Shown: in pieces, positions 44,097-57,218 of the stretch
Numbering within the stretch: the stretch's first letter is position 1
Layout: each line of letters begins with the position of its first letter
Source: Rehmannia glutinosa
Taxonomy: Eukaryota; Streptophyta; Magnoliopsida; Lamiales; Orobanchaceae
NCBI GenBank assembly: GCA_016081115.2
Contig: CM071935.1
Span: forward strand, 49,235,150 to 49,299,149
Length of the DNA stretch: 64,000 bases
Direction of reading: 5' to 3'
Made by a program: the position numbers and the translations under genes
The notes under the pieces: model-generated
Told to the model about the DNA's origin: nothing
Seen by the model: the letters and a program-made list of their open reading frames with translations, nothing else
Database searches by the model: none

Positions 44097-47000
44097 TCAA
44101 TGTCTTTGTTGCTTCCTTCTTCTCTCTTCATCATTAGCTCTCTTCCTATCATCTTCAGCTCTATTCCTCTTCCTCTCCTCTTCATCTCGCTTCTTCTTCT
44201 CATAAGCTCGCCTAGCAGCAGGGTCATCCCTTCGCTGCCTCTCCTCCCATTCACAAGTAGTTCTTTCGTTCTCTACTTCTTGCCTTCTAATTGTTTCGGC
44301 ATTCTTGCGTGCAACCTCAAGGTTAGCAAGGCGATCGTATCCAACCCAGTATATGAGACCCTTCTTCTCTGGATCCACATACTTAACATCCTTTGGTCTT
44401 GGCCGCGGTTGAGAACATCTCCCACTGCCACCATGTATTCCCCTTCCTGACTCAGCTCCCCTTTCTCTCGGAGTATACTGTATTGGATCATTTGACTTTC
44501 CAGCTGAGTAACTACTGGAAGGCTGCTGCTTATCAGCTGAATTACACAATTCCAATCCCTTCTCCCAATACAAATCCCAGGCTTGAGGCAGAGTCATCCC
44601 TTGAAAATAACCTTCTGCTTCTAGAGTTTGAAATTGCTCTAGAGATCTGGCTCGATCCAAAGATCGGGTATAGTAAATTCGCTCGGGGGCTTTATTGCAG
44701 CATAATCCTTTCTGGCTGGAGGACCACCATACAGTTTTCTAATCTCTTGAACACGCGCATATTGCCTCTCAGCTGCCTTCTCAAATACAGCTTCAATGGC
44801 CTTTTTTGATTCTTTCATAGCCATCTCAGCTTTCTTCTCAATGGACAGCTCACTTGGCAGCTTGCTAAGAATGGAAGCAGTGACATCACCTTGCTGCGGG
44901 GTTTCAGCATACATGAGTTTCAAAGGAAGGTTTTTCGAACTTCCTTCCCCCTCAAGTGTGTCACTTTGCTTCGCCTCCTTATCACTGCTTTTCTCTTCCT
45001 TCAATCCCTTTAGGATCTCATCTTCCCCCTTTTTGGCATCATCACTAAATGAAAGGGTTAGCCCAAGGAAAAAACCACTCATAAGGAAATCAAGTCGGCT
45101 GAGTGTTGAATTTTGCTTTGAATCTGCTATGGAGTGGGCTGTTCGAAACTCTGACCGAGTAGCCTTCGACTCAGCTATCACCAATTTCAGCTCTGCCATG
45201 AGAAGACCGAACTTCTGATTCATGATGTCTTCTAGGAGAGTAATTTCGGCCTGGTGGTGATGCTTGAGCAGCTCCATATCTGACTTGTATGTTGTTTCCA
45301 TTCTGATCATGTATTCCTTCATTCTCTGCTGAAACATTGATGTATCCGCACTCCACAATAACATCTTTGCAAATAGGGCTTTGGAGTAGTGGACTTGCTT
45401 TGAGCGCATGGCAGTCTGCTGTGCAGCCCATTCCCTTATTCGAACAATTATTCCTCTCAAATCAGCAGTGAGGGTTGCATCCCGACTGTCCAATCTAAGA
45501 TCCAGAGATGTCTGGTGACGTTTCATCTTCTCAATCTCTTCACAGATTCTCTTCAAGGCTTCATGGAACTCGGCTGTCGGATTCGACTCAGCTTCTGGCC
45601 ACACTGTATTGAAATTAAAATCAATTGACACAATCGAATCTGTGGGAATGATGGGCTCTTCCTACACGGTATATTTGTCCTGTTCTCTGGCAGACTTACT
45701 CCCATGTCTCGCAGTTAAGCATTGAAGGGAAACATATCTTCAAAAACATCATCGCAAACAAATGGAATCTCTGAGGAGAGAGTCTTCCCTTGTCCTTGAT
45801 GCATAATACCAGCTCTCTGTGCTTCGGTTGCGGCAGCATCATCGGCAAATATCACAGCTGTGGGAGCCTTCAAGAGAGCTATTGGAGTCGTTACTGCTGC
45901 AGTTGTCATAACCTGCGCAACTGAATCTATTGCAGCTTGAGCAGTTGAATGTGTTTGCTCAGTTGACTGAGCTATAGCTGTCTTAATAGCTTCTTCGATC
46001 TCAGTAGGTTTTACCATTTGAGTTACCTGGTCCTTAGTTGTCTCATCAGCGTCATCGGAATTTGATGTGGCCTTAGGAGATGGCTCATCATCAAAATAGA
46101 ATCTCATGGGAGTTGTCTTATAACTGACATAGCTCTGAGATTTAAGAACATCCTCAACCTTGTCCATTGAAGAATCTTCAGGATGGGTGGACTCGGCTTC
46201 ATCCTCGAATCCCAGAAAAGATGTGTCGATGTGTTCTTTGGAATCACGAAAGGCACTGATCTCCTCTTCTGTAGTAGCTCCTTCGATTTGAGGAATGTCC
46301 TGTTGCTCCGGTACCTTACCTAGGGAAGTCTCAACCTACCTTAGGCCTTCATTACCCCTAGCAGTCTCAACCGCTGTGGGGCCTTCTACAATCCCCTCGA
46401 TAGACTCATCTGTCTTAGGGTCTTCGACGTTGGCATCCTTCGGAGTCTCAACTCCTTGGATTGCACTTTAATGGCCCAGAGTCTCAACTCCCAAGGCCTC
46501 ACCATCCTTTGCCTTAGCTGCATCAGCACTTCATCGGCCTGCACAACAGAGAAAATCTCAGCTGAGATAGACTCAACTGTCCGAGCTTCATTAATTTCAC
46601 TCTGCATCTATGTGATATTCTCTCCTTAGCCTCCATACTTCTTTGTTTTGTCTCCCATAACATCCTCCAACCCTGCTGTGGTGGAGAGCGTTTCCCCCTC
46701 AGTTGGCGCACCAGCTGAGTAAATGACGATGGGGTTACTCTCCTCCTGAGACACGACTGTAGATTGTATGGGTAGGTGTCTCAACACCTTCTTCAGGGGT
46801 AGGCTTAGCTTGGGTGCAATTCCGAGCTTCATCGCCATGTCCCTAAGAGCCATCAGTAGAGTGCACGGGGGACGTGGTCGCTGCGATGATAGTTTCAATC
46901 TCCTGCGCCACTCCCAAAGGATCAGTCGGATGAGAGACTTTAGAGGACTCTCCTGGACCTTTGTGAAGGTTCTGCTCGTGCATGGCCCTTGATTCTCTAG

Positions 47001-48824
47001 TGACCTGCTGTAACCCGGCCTTCTCGACCGCAGCAACTGGATCCATCTCCTCATCGCTGCTGTTAGTGGACTCCATAAGATGTTCATGAGTCCCTGTACG
47101 CAAACATATATTGGATTTCTCCAAGGATTTGGCTCGCACCTCGGCTTTCTCCTTCTCATACTCCTTGATGGCCCTTAGAGTATCCATGCAAAACTCTTCA
47201 TTCAGGGCTTCTTGGATGGATATATTCCAAGGAAACTAAGAAGTTCCTCTTCTTCATCAATAAACTCCGGGCGAGTGAACTGCGCTGAGTAATCCAACTT
47301 CTAATTTCTCCAGTTCCTGAGCCTTGTCTGGATTTCTGGATAGACTGGAGAGTACATTATAAGATCATCATCATCTTCCTCTCCGACCTCTTGAATGGTT
47401 GATAATGGACCTTGTTCCTCCTCAGACTCAACTGCATCTTTCTGAGGGGGTGACACAACATGTTCTTCCACAGTCTTGGTTGTCTCAGCTCCTTTTTTCT
47501 CCGCAACTGTCTCCCGCACTGCTGGGTCTTCTATCCTCTGCTGATCAGCATCAGCAGTCTTCTCAGGCTCATCAACTTTTTCTTGAGACTGCTCTTCTTG
47601 AGCATCAACAGTCTCACTGGTCTTCTTCGGCTGAGTACCGGACTCAGCTGTTTTCTCTAGTTCGGACTTATTGAACAGCTGTCTTCTCTTGGTGGCGACT
47701 AATTGAATTTCGGGTTCCACCTCTTCAGGCTCTTCCTGAGGGAAGGCCTGTGTTTCGATATAATCTTTCTTAAAAGCAGCTGCCTTCCGAGACTTGGCAG
47801 TCCGCTTGTTCTTCATGACTGGAGATGGAATTTGGGGTTCCTTCTCAGTCTCGGCTATGGGGGTAAGGGGATCGATAGCTCGGGCAGGTGCTTTGGGTTT
47901 GGCTGTGGGGGCAGTGCCTTCTTTGATTTGGCAGTTGGGGCAGGGGCAGGCTTGGATATTGCAGCTCTCTTCTTAGAGATCAGCTTTGGAGAGAGAGCTG
48001 GGGAGGTCTCAGCTGTGTCTTCGGCTGGGTCAGCTGATTTCCCCTAACCTATATCCGCCTTCCTCGCATGGGCCTTCTTCTGCGCTCCATAGAGGTTCGC
48101 CTTGAACATCCTTTTGTTCGCACGGAAGGGCTTGCCATGGCGCAATGCAATGCCCTTAACCTCCATCAGATGGCCAATAACAAGTCCATAACCTAATGAA
48201 CAGCCAAAGGCCCCATCCTTCTTATAAGACCTGTTGATCACATTTTGGCACACTCGGCTGAAGACAAACTCAGCCCAGTTCACCTTCTTATCTTGCATTA
48301 TTGCAACCATCACCGCCAGCTTTGTCCGAGAAAGCTGATTGAAGCTTCCAAACTTCATGTTGATGCATTTGGACACGATGTCCATCAGCTTTATGATAAT
48401 CTTCCTTCAGAAAATCCTTCTTAGTTGTATACACAGCTTTAGCAGCATACTCCGGCTTTGCAACTTCCTTCCAAGCTGCAGCCAAGTTGACATCCTTCTC
48501 AGCGATATCCTTCAAACCTTCAGACGGTAAGAAACAATGCTCAACAAAGTTCTTTGCAGTTATTTTGATGGCCTTGTCGTGGACGGATGAACGGATTTCA
48601 TCGTCATGCACCGTGGCGTTCACATAGAACATTGCCACTTCCTCCAGATATGTATGCATGAAGTGCATCGATAGAAAGTCCTTCAGACCGGACTTTTCCA
48701 ACTTTTCAGCTATCTTTTTCACCAGGGCATCATCAACGCCCTACTTTATCATTCCTTTGAAATCCACGGATGCTCCAGAGTGGATTTTCTCGGATAGCAA
48801 CGCAAAATCATGGTTTGCAGCCAT
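44097..48824 (-). pseudogene. Long ORF3 downstream of pol (env-like position), broken
   Basis: Starts at ATG 48824 (MAANHDFALLSEKIHSG), with a stop 27 codons in. The N-terminal third (48822-48050) resembles the 'putative plant transposon protein' domain (EVAMFYVNATVHDDEIRS, then KAIKITAKNFVEHCFLPSE). It is followed by a Lys/Pro/Ala-rich linker, a very acidic and Thr/Val/Glu-rich middle (47816-45715), a helical coiled-coil part (45631-44660; DATLTADLRGIIVRIREWA) and a charged Arg/Glu tail (44660-44097). Frames break several times. The blocks at 44097-45631 match 1197-2553 of the window. Domain layout is like ORF2 at 11577, though sequence similarity is low. Function unknown. Confidence 0.75.
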
Positions 48825-49383
48825 ATCCAGAAATTTTAATCGATTAAAAACACGAAAAACTGAAATTAGAAGACTAGGGTTTGAAACTGATTTGCAGAGA
48901 GAAAAAGCTTTCTTGCTGAAGACGAGTATGTTTGTGTGAGAAGAGAGAAATTAAATTTTCGTATATATGGGACATGAAAGGACGGTTTTTGGAATTTAAA
49001 AAATTTGATCAAAATCAATGGTCAAGATTAAGCCTTCAAAACCGCATTAATTTCCCCACATTAAATGCGTCAGCATTTATATCCAATCATATGGTTTATT
49101 GTGCAACTTTTGTACTGACAGTCATAATTACGCTGATGTCATACTTAAAAACATTCCCACTCAAATAAAACGACTGTGTTTTTGTCACTTAGCTCATAAA
49201 TGATTCAGCTTTCTTCCAAAGTGACTTAGCTTTGTTTCTTTCTTCACATATCATTACTCAGTTGTCAGCTAACTCGATACAGTTGTTTTCCCGACTAGGT
49301 TGTTTCACTTGGCTGAAATGTGAAACTTGCTTATTTTCCATTTTCTCATCTTCTATCTCTGTTGATTGAGTCTTCTGAGTAAT

Positions 49384-51171
49384 CTAACCCAGCTCAATTA
49401 ACCCTAACTCATTCTTGAGTTCTTCAAACCTTGATTCACATAATGGCTTTGTGAATATGTCAGCTAACTACTTATCAGTTGAGATGTATTCCAAAGTGAT
49501 GTCTTTCTTTTCAACATGATCTCTTATAAAATGACATCTAACATCAATGTGCTTTGTTCTTGAATGCAACACAGGATTCTGAGTGATTGCAACAGCACTA
49601 CTGTTATCACACATAATTGGAATCTCTTTTTCTTCAATATCATAATCTCTCAGTTGCTGTCTCATCCGTAAGACTTGGGCACAACAGCTGCCCGCAACTA
49701 TGTACTTTGCTTCAGCTGTAGATGTAGCTATTGAATTTTGTTTCTTGTTGAACCAAGAAACCAACATGTTTTCAAGCATTTGACATGTACCTGAAGTGCT
49801 CTTCCTGTCAACTCTACATCCAGCATAGTCTGAGTCTGAGTATCCTACCAGCTTGAATCCTCCTTCCTTTGGATACCATAAGCCGACTTCCTGGCATCCC
49901 TTCAAATACCTTAGGATTCTCTTAGATGTAGTCATGTGACTTTCTTTTGGTGCAGATTGAAATCTAGCACATACACCTACTGCAAATGTGATGTCTGGCT
50001 TGCTTGTTGTTAGATAGAGCAATGATCCAATAAGGGCTCTATATCTTGTTCGATCAACAGCTTTGCCATCTGCATCCATGTCCATCTTGACTGATGTATT
50101 CATAGGAATATTCACAGAAGACTTCTCTTACATACCAAATTTCTTCATTAAATCTCTAGTATACTTAGTTTGGCTTATGAATGTTCCATCCTTCAATTGC
50201 TTGACTTGAAGTCCTAACAAGAAAGTAAGCTCTCCCATCATGCTCATCTCAAATTTGCTTTGCATGAGGTTTGAGAACTTGTCACACAACTCCTTATTTG
50301 TGGTTCCAAAAATGATATCATCCACATATATTTGAACAAGCAGTATACTCTCTCAATCTTGAATCCTGAAGAGTGTTTTATCAACCTTGCCTTTGGTGAA
50401 TCGATTGTCAATTAGAAACTGAGACAATGTATCATACCATGCTCTTGGTGCTTGTTTCAATCCATATAATGCTTTCTTGAGCTTGTAGACTTTATCTCCA
50501 ATAATTTTCTGCTCAAAACTTGGAGGTTGTTCAACATAGACTTCTTATTCTAATAGTTCATTTAGAAATGCACTCTTCACATCCATTTGATATATAATGA
50601 AGTTCTTGTGTGCAGCATAAGCAAGAAACATCCTTATTGCTTCCAATCTGGCAACAGGAGCAAAGGTTTCATCAAAATCTATACCTTCTTCTTGGAAATA
50701 CCCTTTGGCTACCAATCTTGCTTTGTTTCTTACAACAGATCATTCTTCATTCATCTTGTTTCTGAATACCCACTTGGTACCAATAACTTTTTGGTGGGTT
50801 GGCCTTTGAACTAATTCTCATACTTTATTTCTTTCAAACTGATTCAGCTCTTCTTGCATTGATTGAATCCAATGTGTGTCTTCCAATTCTTGAGACACAT
50901 CTTTAGGCTCTATTTGGGAAATAAAACAAGTGAACATAGCTTCATGATGTGCTCTGGATCTGGTTCTTATGCCATCTCTAAAATCTCCAATAATTAGCTC
51001 AGGTGGATGGTCTCTTAGCCATCTCACATCAGGTTGGAGTAAGTCTGCTGGATTCAGTTGTCTCGCAGCTAAGTTATCTTGAACAGCTCTTTCATCTTCA
51101 TTCACCTGTAGACCTTCCAGTTGTCTTTGAAATTCAACTATCTCATTATCATCAGTGTTGAGTGCTCTCAC
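49384..51171 (-). pseudogene. Copia reverse transcriptase and RNase H, broken
   Basis: Read on the minus strand: a linker (51171-50818) ending in the start of RT (THWIQSMQEELNQFERN); RT with [33 protein letters not shown] and the catalytic YVDDIIFG near 50325; RNase H (50115-49468) with SDSDYAGCRVDRKSTSGT, TSTAEAKYI and HIDVRCHFIRD; end ADIFTKPL, stop at 49384-49386. Stops at about 50818, 50730, 50550, 50355, 50128 and 49466 disable it. It would have copied element RNA into DNA. Confidence 0.88.
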
Positions 51172-51199
51172 TTCAGCTTCAATATAAGGACTCTTCTAC

Positions 51200-51991
51200 A
51201 TAGTTGACTGATTCAGCTTATCAACTAACTCATCATGTCTTCTCCATTCACATTAGGTTCATCAAAAACCACATGGATAGATTCTTCTGTGACCATAGTC
51301 CTCTTGTTCAGCACTCTGTAGGCTTTACTCTCAGCTGAGTATCCAAAAAAGATACTTTCATCAGCTTTAGCATCAAAAGCCTTCAAATTATCCTTGTTAT
51401 TGTTATGGATGAAGCATTTACATCCAAATATATTGAAGTATCCAACATTTGGCTTCCTCCCTGTCCAAATCTCATAGGGAGTCTTGGTCAATTGCCTATT
51501 AATCATGCATCTATTCTTAGTATAGCATGCTGTATTTATTGCTTCAGCCCAAAATCTCTTAGGCAATCCAGCTTCAGCTAACATTGTTCCTTCTTTCAGC
51601 TACTCCATTCTGTTGTGGGGTCCTTGCTGCTGATAACTCATGAGCAATACCATTTTCAACACAATACTGAGTTATTATCCCATTGAAAAACTAAGTTCCC
51701 CTGTCAGATCTTATCTTTATAATGATTTGACTCTTCTCATTTTGAACTCTTCTCATCAACTGAGGTAACTTCTACAGTGTTTCCTTCTTTTTACACATGA
51801 AAATTGTTCATGTATATCTTAAATAATCATCCACGACCACTAAGGTGTATTTCTTTCCATTGATGCTAGCTGGCTCAACTGGACCAAATAAATCCATATG
51901 CAACAGATGCAATATCCTTGTTGAAGAAGGACTAGGCTTATCCTTGAATGATGATTTGATCTGCTTTCCCATCTGGCATGTATCACATATA
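51200..51991 (-). pseudogene. Copia integrase, C-terminal part, split by insertion
   Basis: Read from 51991: CDTCQMGKQIKSSFK (zinc-binding end of the GAG-pre-integrase region), HMDLFGPVEPASING, IRSDRGT, then PQQNGVAERR, which supply the D, D and E of the core, and AEAGLPKRFWAEAINTACY with YEIWTGRKPNVGYFN. The N-terminal part lies beyond the 51997-58496 element, at 58502-58590 (INKLARSHLVEGFPDS). Stops and a small deletion after the catalytic E add to the break. Confidence 0.85.
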
Positions 51992-51996
51992 CTTTC

Positions 51997-53274
51997 TGTT
52001 AGATAAATATTTTTATCAAGATTTTGATTATTTTATTTAAATGAATTTTTATACCAAAACAATGTTTATAAATGTTGTCCAAATACTCCCAATTGATTTA
52101 AAATGTTTTTACTAATTTTTTGAAGTATTTTTTGAAGTTTATTTTTGACAAAAATCGGACAATATTTCAAGTTGGAGGTCGACCGGTCGAGCAAGAGGTC
52201 GACCGGTACCTGGAGAACGAACAAAATGAAACAGAACACTCCAGACTTGAAATTGTGAAGAGGGGGATGGGTCCGAGTAGGGGCCGATCGGTCGGACCCT
52301 AGGGCGACGGGTCGGACCCCCCTGTGACCGGTCGACCCCCCCTGCGAATGGTACCTGGATCGCACTAATTTTCTCTAACATTCAAATTTTTCTATAGGGC
52401 AACCGGTCGTGCTGTGGAATTTTTTGACAGCAAAATTTGTACCGTTGGACTCCTTATCAACTAGATTTGCTTTTTAATTTTGTACATTATTTCTACATCT
52501 TGTGATATTCCTTTTTTAGATAAAAGTGAAGAAGGATGAGCCTATGTTGGTGAAGACTCTCTTATATATAGAGGATGATTTGAAGACACAAACAAGAACT
52601 ATACAAGCAAATACACAACAAGAAAATCTGCAAATTTATCTAAGCTTTCATAGTCAACATCCTTGTTGTATTTATAGCCTAAGTATTTCACTTTCACATC
52701 TTGATGTCTAGGCTTGATTCTTGATTACACTTGCACTCAAAATTGTATTATTCATTATCGAGTTGTAATCTTGAGTTTTTTTGGGTTCATCATTCAACAC
52801 AAGATATCCTTGTGAGTGTTCTTGTGGTAAGAACACACTTGGGTGATCTAGGTGTTAGGTGCAAGCAAATTGTGGTAATCTTCTTATTGAAGAGTTTGGT
52901 GCTCTTTGAGGTGTTGAAAAATTTGGCATTCTTCAAGGTTGAAGATTGTGGTAATCTTCACAAGGTGCCGTAGAAGATTGTGGTAATTCTCAAGGGAGAT
53001 TAAGGTAATCTCCAAAGAGGTGTTATAAGGTGATGTTGTATTAAATGTGGTAATTAATAAAAAATTTTTTCTTTTTGAAATCCATCCTGGAGATACTGGG
53101 GTGGTAGAGGACTAGGCCCTAGGTGGGTTGAACCTCTATAAATCGAGGAGTGTTGTTTTATTTCCGCACCTTTATTTTTCTCTTTGATTGATCATTCGAA
53201 AAAGAGGGCTAATTGCGAAAAATCGGCATAATCTATTCACCCCTTCTAGATTATCGTAGCCACTTGGACTAACA
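51997..53274 (+). repeat. 5' LTR of nested element
   Basis: TGTTAGATAAATA to GGACTAACA. Palindrome cluster around 52180-52350; TATATATAG near 52562; hairpin array 52816-53059. Confidence 0.92.
52816..53059 (+). other. Hairpin array in 5' LTR of nested element
   Basis: First hairpin stem GTGTTCTT, loop GTGGT. A later one has stem GGAGATT / AATCTCC, loop AAGGT, where the 8939 array has TGAGATT / AATCTCA: a paired T-A to G-C change. Some stems here carry mismatches that are absent in the 3' LTR copy. Confidence 0.8.
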
Positions 53275-53289
53275 AGTGGTATTAAAGCC
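53275..53289 (+). other. Primer-binding site of nested element
   Basis: AGTGGTATTAAAGCC next to the LTR, a diverged tRNA-Met-type site. Confidence 0.8.
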
Positions 53290-53331
53290 AAAATCTTTGG
53301 CTAGCTCGTTCCGAGTAAAGAGGAAAGATAC

Positions 53332-55130
53332 ATGGCTACCAACGAGAGCTATCTACCGACCGGCGCTTCATTCAATAGACCGCCTCTTTTCGACTCCAAC
53401 AATTATGCATTTTGGAAAGATAGAATGGAATGCTTCTTACAAGGTTGCGGGTTTGATATTTGGAACACGGTTATAAACGGAGTATCCATCCCAATGAAGA
53501 AAAAGGAAGACGACACTCAAATTCCCAAAGCCCTCAAGGATTATGATGATGAAGACAAGAAAATATTCTCCTTAAACGGTAAAGCTCTTAACATTCTTCA
53601 TTGTTCTCTTACCGCTACGGAATATAATCGTATTAGAGGTATTCGATCCGCCCATGATATTTGGGAAAAATTGGAAGTTATCTATGAAGGCACAAAGAAA
53701 GTGAAACAAGCTCGAAAGACCATGTTGGTCAAAGAGTTCGAAAATTTCACTATGAATATTGGTGAAAATATTTCTAGAATGGTTGAAAGGCTTGACAATA
53801 TTGTAAATCCTCTTGTTGCACTTGGAAAAATTATTTCTGAAGAGGATAAAGTTACAAAAGTTCTTAATGCTCTTCCCGCCTCTTGGTCCGAAAAAGTTAC
53901 CGCTATTACGGAAGCTAAAAATTTGGAAACTCTAAATTTTTATTAGCATATTGGTAATCTTCTCATCTATGAAGTTTATACAAATGAAAGGAGTAACCCA
54001 AAGGCATCAATTTCTCAACTGGGTATGGGATCAACTCCAAAAGGTCTTGCCTCAAAATCGAAAAATTATTATTCTAGTGATGAGGAAGAGGAAGATGTAG
54101 ATGAAGATGAAGAAGAAGATGAGGAGCTTATTAGAAAGTTTACAAAATTTGTAAATAAAAAGGAAAGAAAAACAAGAGACTATTCTTGTTTTAGATGCAG
54201 AAAATCCGGACATCATATTGTCGATTGTCCAAAAAGGGAAGAAGAACAAAGAAAGAAAAAGCACTTTCACAAAGCCTTGAAGGCCAAAGCCGAACCAACA
54301 ACATGGGACGAACTTCTCTCATCCGACGATAAAGAAGCCGAGCAATGTCTAATGGGAATCAAAGAAGACAATGAGGTACGCTCTAACCCGTCTACTTCTT
54401 TTAATAATGAATCGCATGATGATTATGATGAATTGCAAAATGATTTTGAAGAGCTTCAAAACGAATTCCAAAGCTTGCTTTTTAAATATAAGAACTGAAA
54501 AAGGAGTTCAACACCATGAATAATGAAAATGATAGTTTACATGCTTCTTATGAATCTCTTACCAGTGTTCATAATGTTATACTTGATAAGGTTAGAATTC
54601 TTGAAGAAGAAAATAGTGCTCTAGTTAAGGATATTGATTGCATGAAAAAGGATGTGTTGAAGTTTAACTTGAGTACCGATAAAATGACCAAAATTCTTGA
54701 TGTACAACGTTGTGATCATTTGAAACTAGGACTTGGTTATAAGCCTAATATTATCCATGATAAGAAAAAGAACCAAGTCTCTATGCATGTTGGTCATTAT
54801 TCTTCTAGAACTATTACATGTTTCTATTGTGGTAAAATTGGTCACACGACTAATACGTGTCGGGTTAATAATAGTTCTAATTATTATTGGAGACCTAAAA
54901 GTCTCAATGTTAATCCCAAAGGACCCAAACACTTGCGGGTACCACAAGAAAATTTTATGTTAGGTACTCGGCGCAATAAAAATCAAAGGAGTTTCAAATT
55001 GTCATATAGACAACAAACGATCGCGCCATATGATCGAACGAGGAGATATTACCAACAAAATTATTTTTCAAGAAGAAGGTATAATCAACATTGGGAAAGA
55101 TACAACCCTTGGCAATGGCGAAATTGGTAA
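53332..55130 (+). pseudogene. Gag-like protein, one stop and one frameshift
   Basis: ATG at 53332 (MATNESYLPTGASFNRPPLF). Residues 20-200 are a copia-type Gag region (FWKDRMECFLQGCGFDIWN, then IRGIRSAHDIWEKLEVIYEG). A TAG interrupts at about 53944. Then an acidic stretch, zinc knuckle 1 (CFRCRKSGHHIVDC, 54187-54228), a coiled-coil part, a frameshift near 54498, zinc knuckle 2 (CFYCGKIGHTTNTC, about 54820-54861) and a basic W-rich tail with one NPWQWRNW unit. It retains the middle that the 9320 copy has lost. Confidence 0.85.
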
Positions 55131-57218
55131 CTCTTATCCTCTTCTCGAAATATGCATTGTCTTTTTATAATTATTGCACATTTTCATGTCTTTAAGTTTT
55201 GTATTGATTGTCAAAATTCTTTATAAAATTATTTCTTGAAAATGAGGTCTCAATTTTATATTCTCGGATTTTCAAATTTCAAAAGAGACCTTATATGAAT
55301 TTTCAATAAGCACTTGTGTTATCAAACTTTTGTTGATTCCTTAAATAGCATAGTATGTGCTACTTGCTCAACTTCTATGTTGTTCAATATTGTGTATATT
55401 ATTTGATATTACTATGCTCTTGTGCAAGATATTTTGTCAAGTTTTTGCAGAAAATATTTTGGTATTAAGGAACAAATGATCGTAGACTTATCCATTGCCA
55501 TCTACGTCATAAAGTGTCAAGATTGCGAAAGGCATATTGGTTGACAAATAAATTCGATGTATGTTTATCAACTGTCATTATTCTTATAGACTTGAAAAAT
55601 TCTTCATGGCTTATGCATATATGCTCGATTTCAAAACTATCCCAATGAATCTCATTAAAGTGTCGTTAAAAGAAATTTGCAAAATATTTGAAAGGCATTT
55701 CTTCTTATTACTTGTTTTATCCAAAGTTTTAAAACATTAAATATTTTTCGGGATAACAAGTCCGGTGAATATAATTTTTCAAAATTCGGTTCTTCATAAT
55801 CGAACTAAATACATTGAGATTCTACAGTTTTAAGGGATTGCGTTTCTTAAACAAAAATTTGAGATGTGTTTAATTCCGTCTCAAAGATAACTCGCGGACA
55901 TTTGTTTCTAATCGTTAACTGCCGAGTCTTTTACCTCATTTTGAGCTTGTTTAGGCATAATGTATATTGAATGAGGTCTATGTTTGCAATTTGCATGTTT
56001 TTAAAACTTAGGGGTGGAAAATTGGATTTTTGGTGTAAAATTCGGACAGAAACAGAATTGGTGTTCAGGCACCGGTCGACGGGGAGGTCAACCGGTCGAC
56101 TATGTTCAGGCACCGGTCGCCCTACACGTCGACCGGTCGCCCTAACCAATTTCAAGGTTAAAATTGCTTATGTTCTTCATTTCGGTATTTTTGATCATTT
56201 TCTTCAAAACTCGAACCCCTTCGCATTATTCACTCAAAATGATTTTCTTGTTATAAAATCTATATTTTTGAGTTTATGTAACTTCTATTTCATCCATATC
56301 ATCCGACTTCTCCGATCAATTGATAAGAATTTCTCCTTTCAATCTCAATTGGGTTGAACCCTTGAGAATGTGCTTGTGTCTTGCTATTTTGATGAAATTG
56401 TCGTTTTATTATTTTGTATATGATTATTGTTGATGGATGTATGTTGTTATATTGCATTTGGTGATGAAATATTTGGCTTAAATGAAATACAAATGCGTTA
56501 TATATCTCTTGTTTTATCGACGCACACCAAGTGTTCGACAAAATGTTTCTATGAAAAATTCATCACCTACATGATTCTCTTGATTTGACAAGTCTTATAA
56601 GTTTATAGAGATCATGTTTTATCAATCAAATGAACTTTTGCAAATCAAATTAGCAACTTTTCCCTTTTATTTGGAATTTAAGCTTCAATGTTCAAAATGC
56701 TCGATAAATCGATTAAATTGCGCACTTTGATATAATTGAATGATGTTTTTATCGTGCTAACATTCTTTTTGATAATTCCAAAGGGGGAGAAACAGGAAAA
56801 ATGCTCATACGCTCAAAGAAGCCAAAAGGCTCGCAAAAAAAGTTGTAAGCTAGGGCTCTTAAAAGCCAAAAGTTGTGAATAACACTTAGTCCATTTGATG
56901 TATTATGGACTTTTATGCTTAACTAATGATGTCTTTGTGACAGGAGGAGCTTCTAAGCTCATGAAATTCAAGCTTATTTTATAAAAGCTAAGTTTTTAGC
57001 TTTTATTGGTTGCTTTTATACTTGTTCTTGATATGCATATTGAAAGGGGGAGCTTGTGCAAAAATGTTTTTGAAAAATCTTTGCTCATACTCTTGTGTGT
57101 TTCTCTTATGATGAATCTTGCTTGTAATGGATTGATGTTTTAGACTGGAAAATATGTTTTGTTTTAAAATCGACTTCCTAAAATTGTTTTGGTTTGTAAT
57201 CATAAAAAAGGGGGAGTT
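55131..57218 (+). other. 3' internal region without ORF2
   Basis: 55131-56150 matches the gag-ORF2 spacer, including palindromes at 56069-56150. At about 56338 it jumps to sequence equivalent to 13360, so ORF2 is cleanly missing. The polypurine tract is at 57204-57218. Confidence 0.75.

Noticed and set aside
44100..44450. Plus-strand Leu/Ser-rich frames opposite ORF3 (also 44796-45218 and 47399-48047)
   Set aside because: Antisense shadows of the charged ORF3 sequence.
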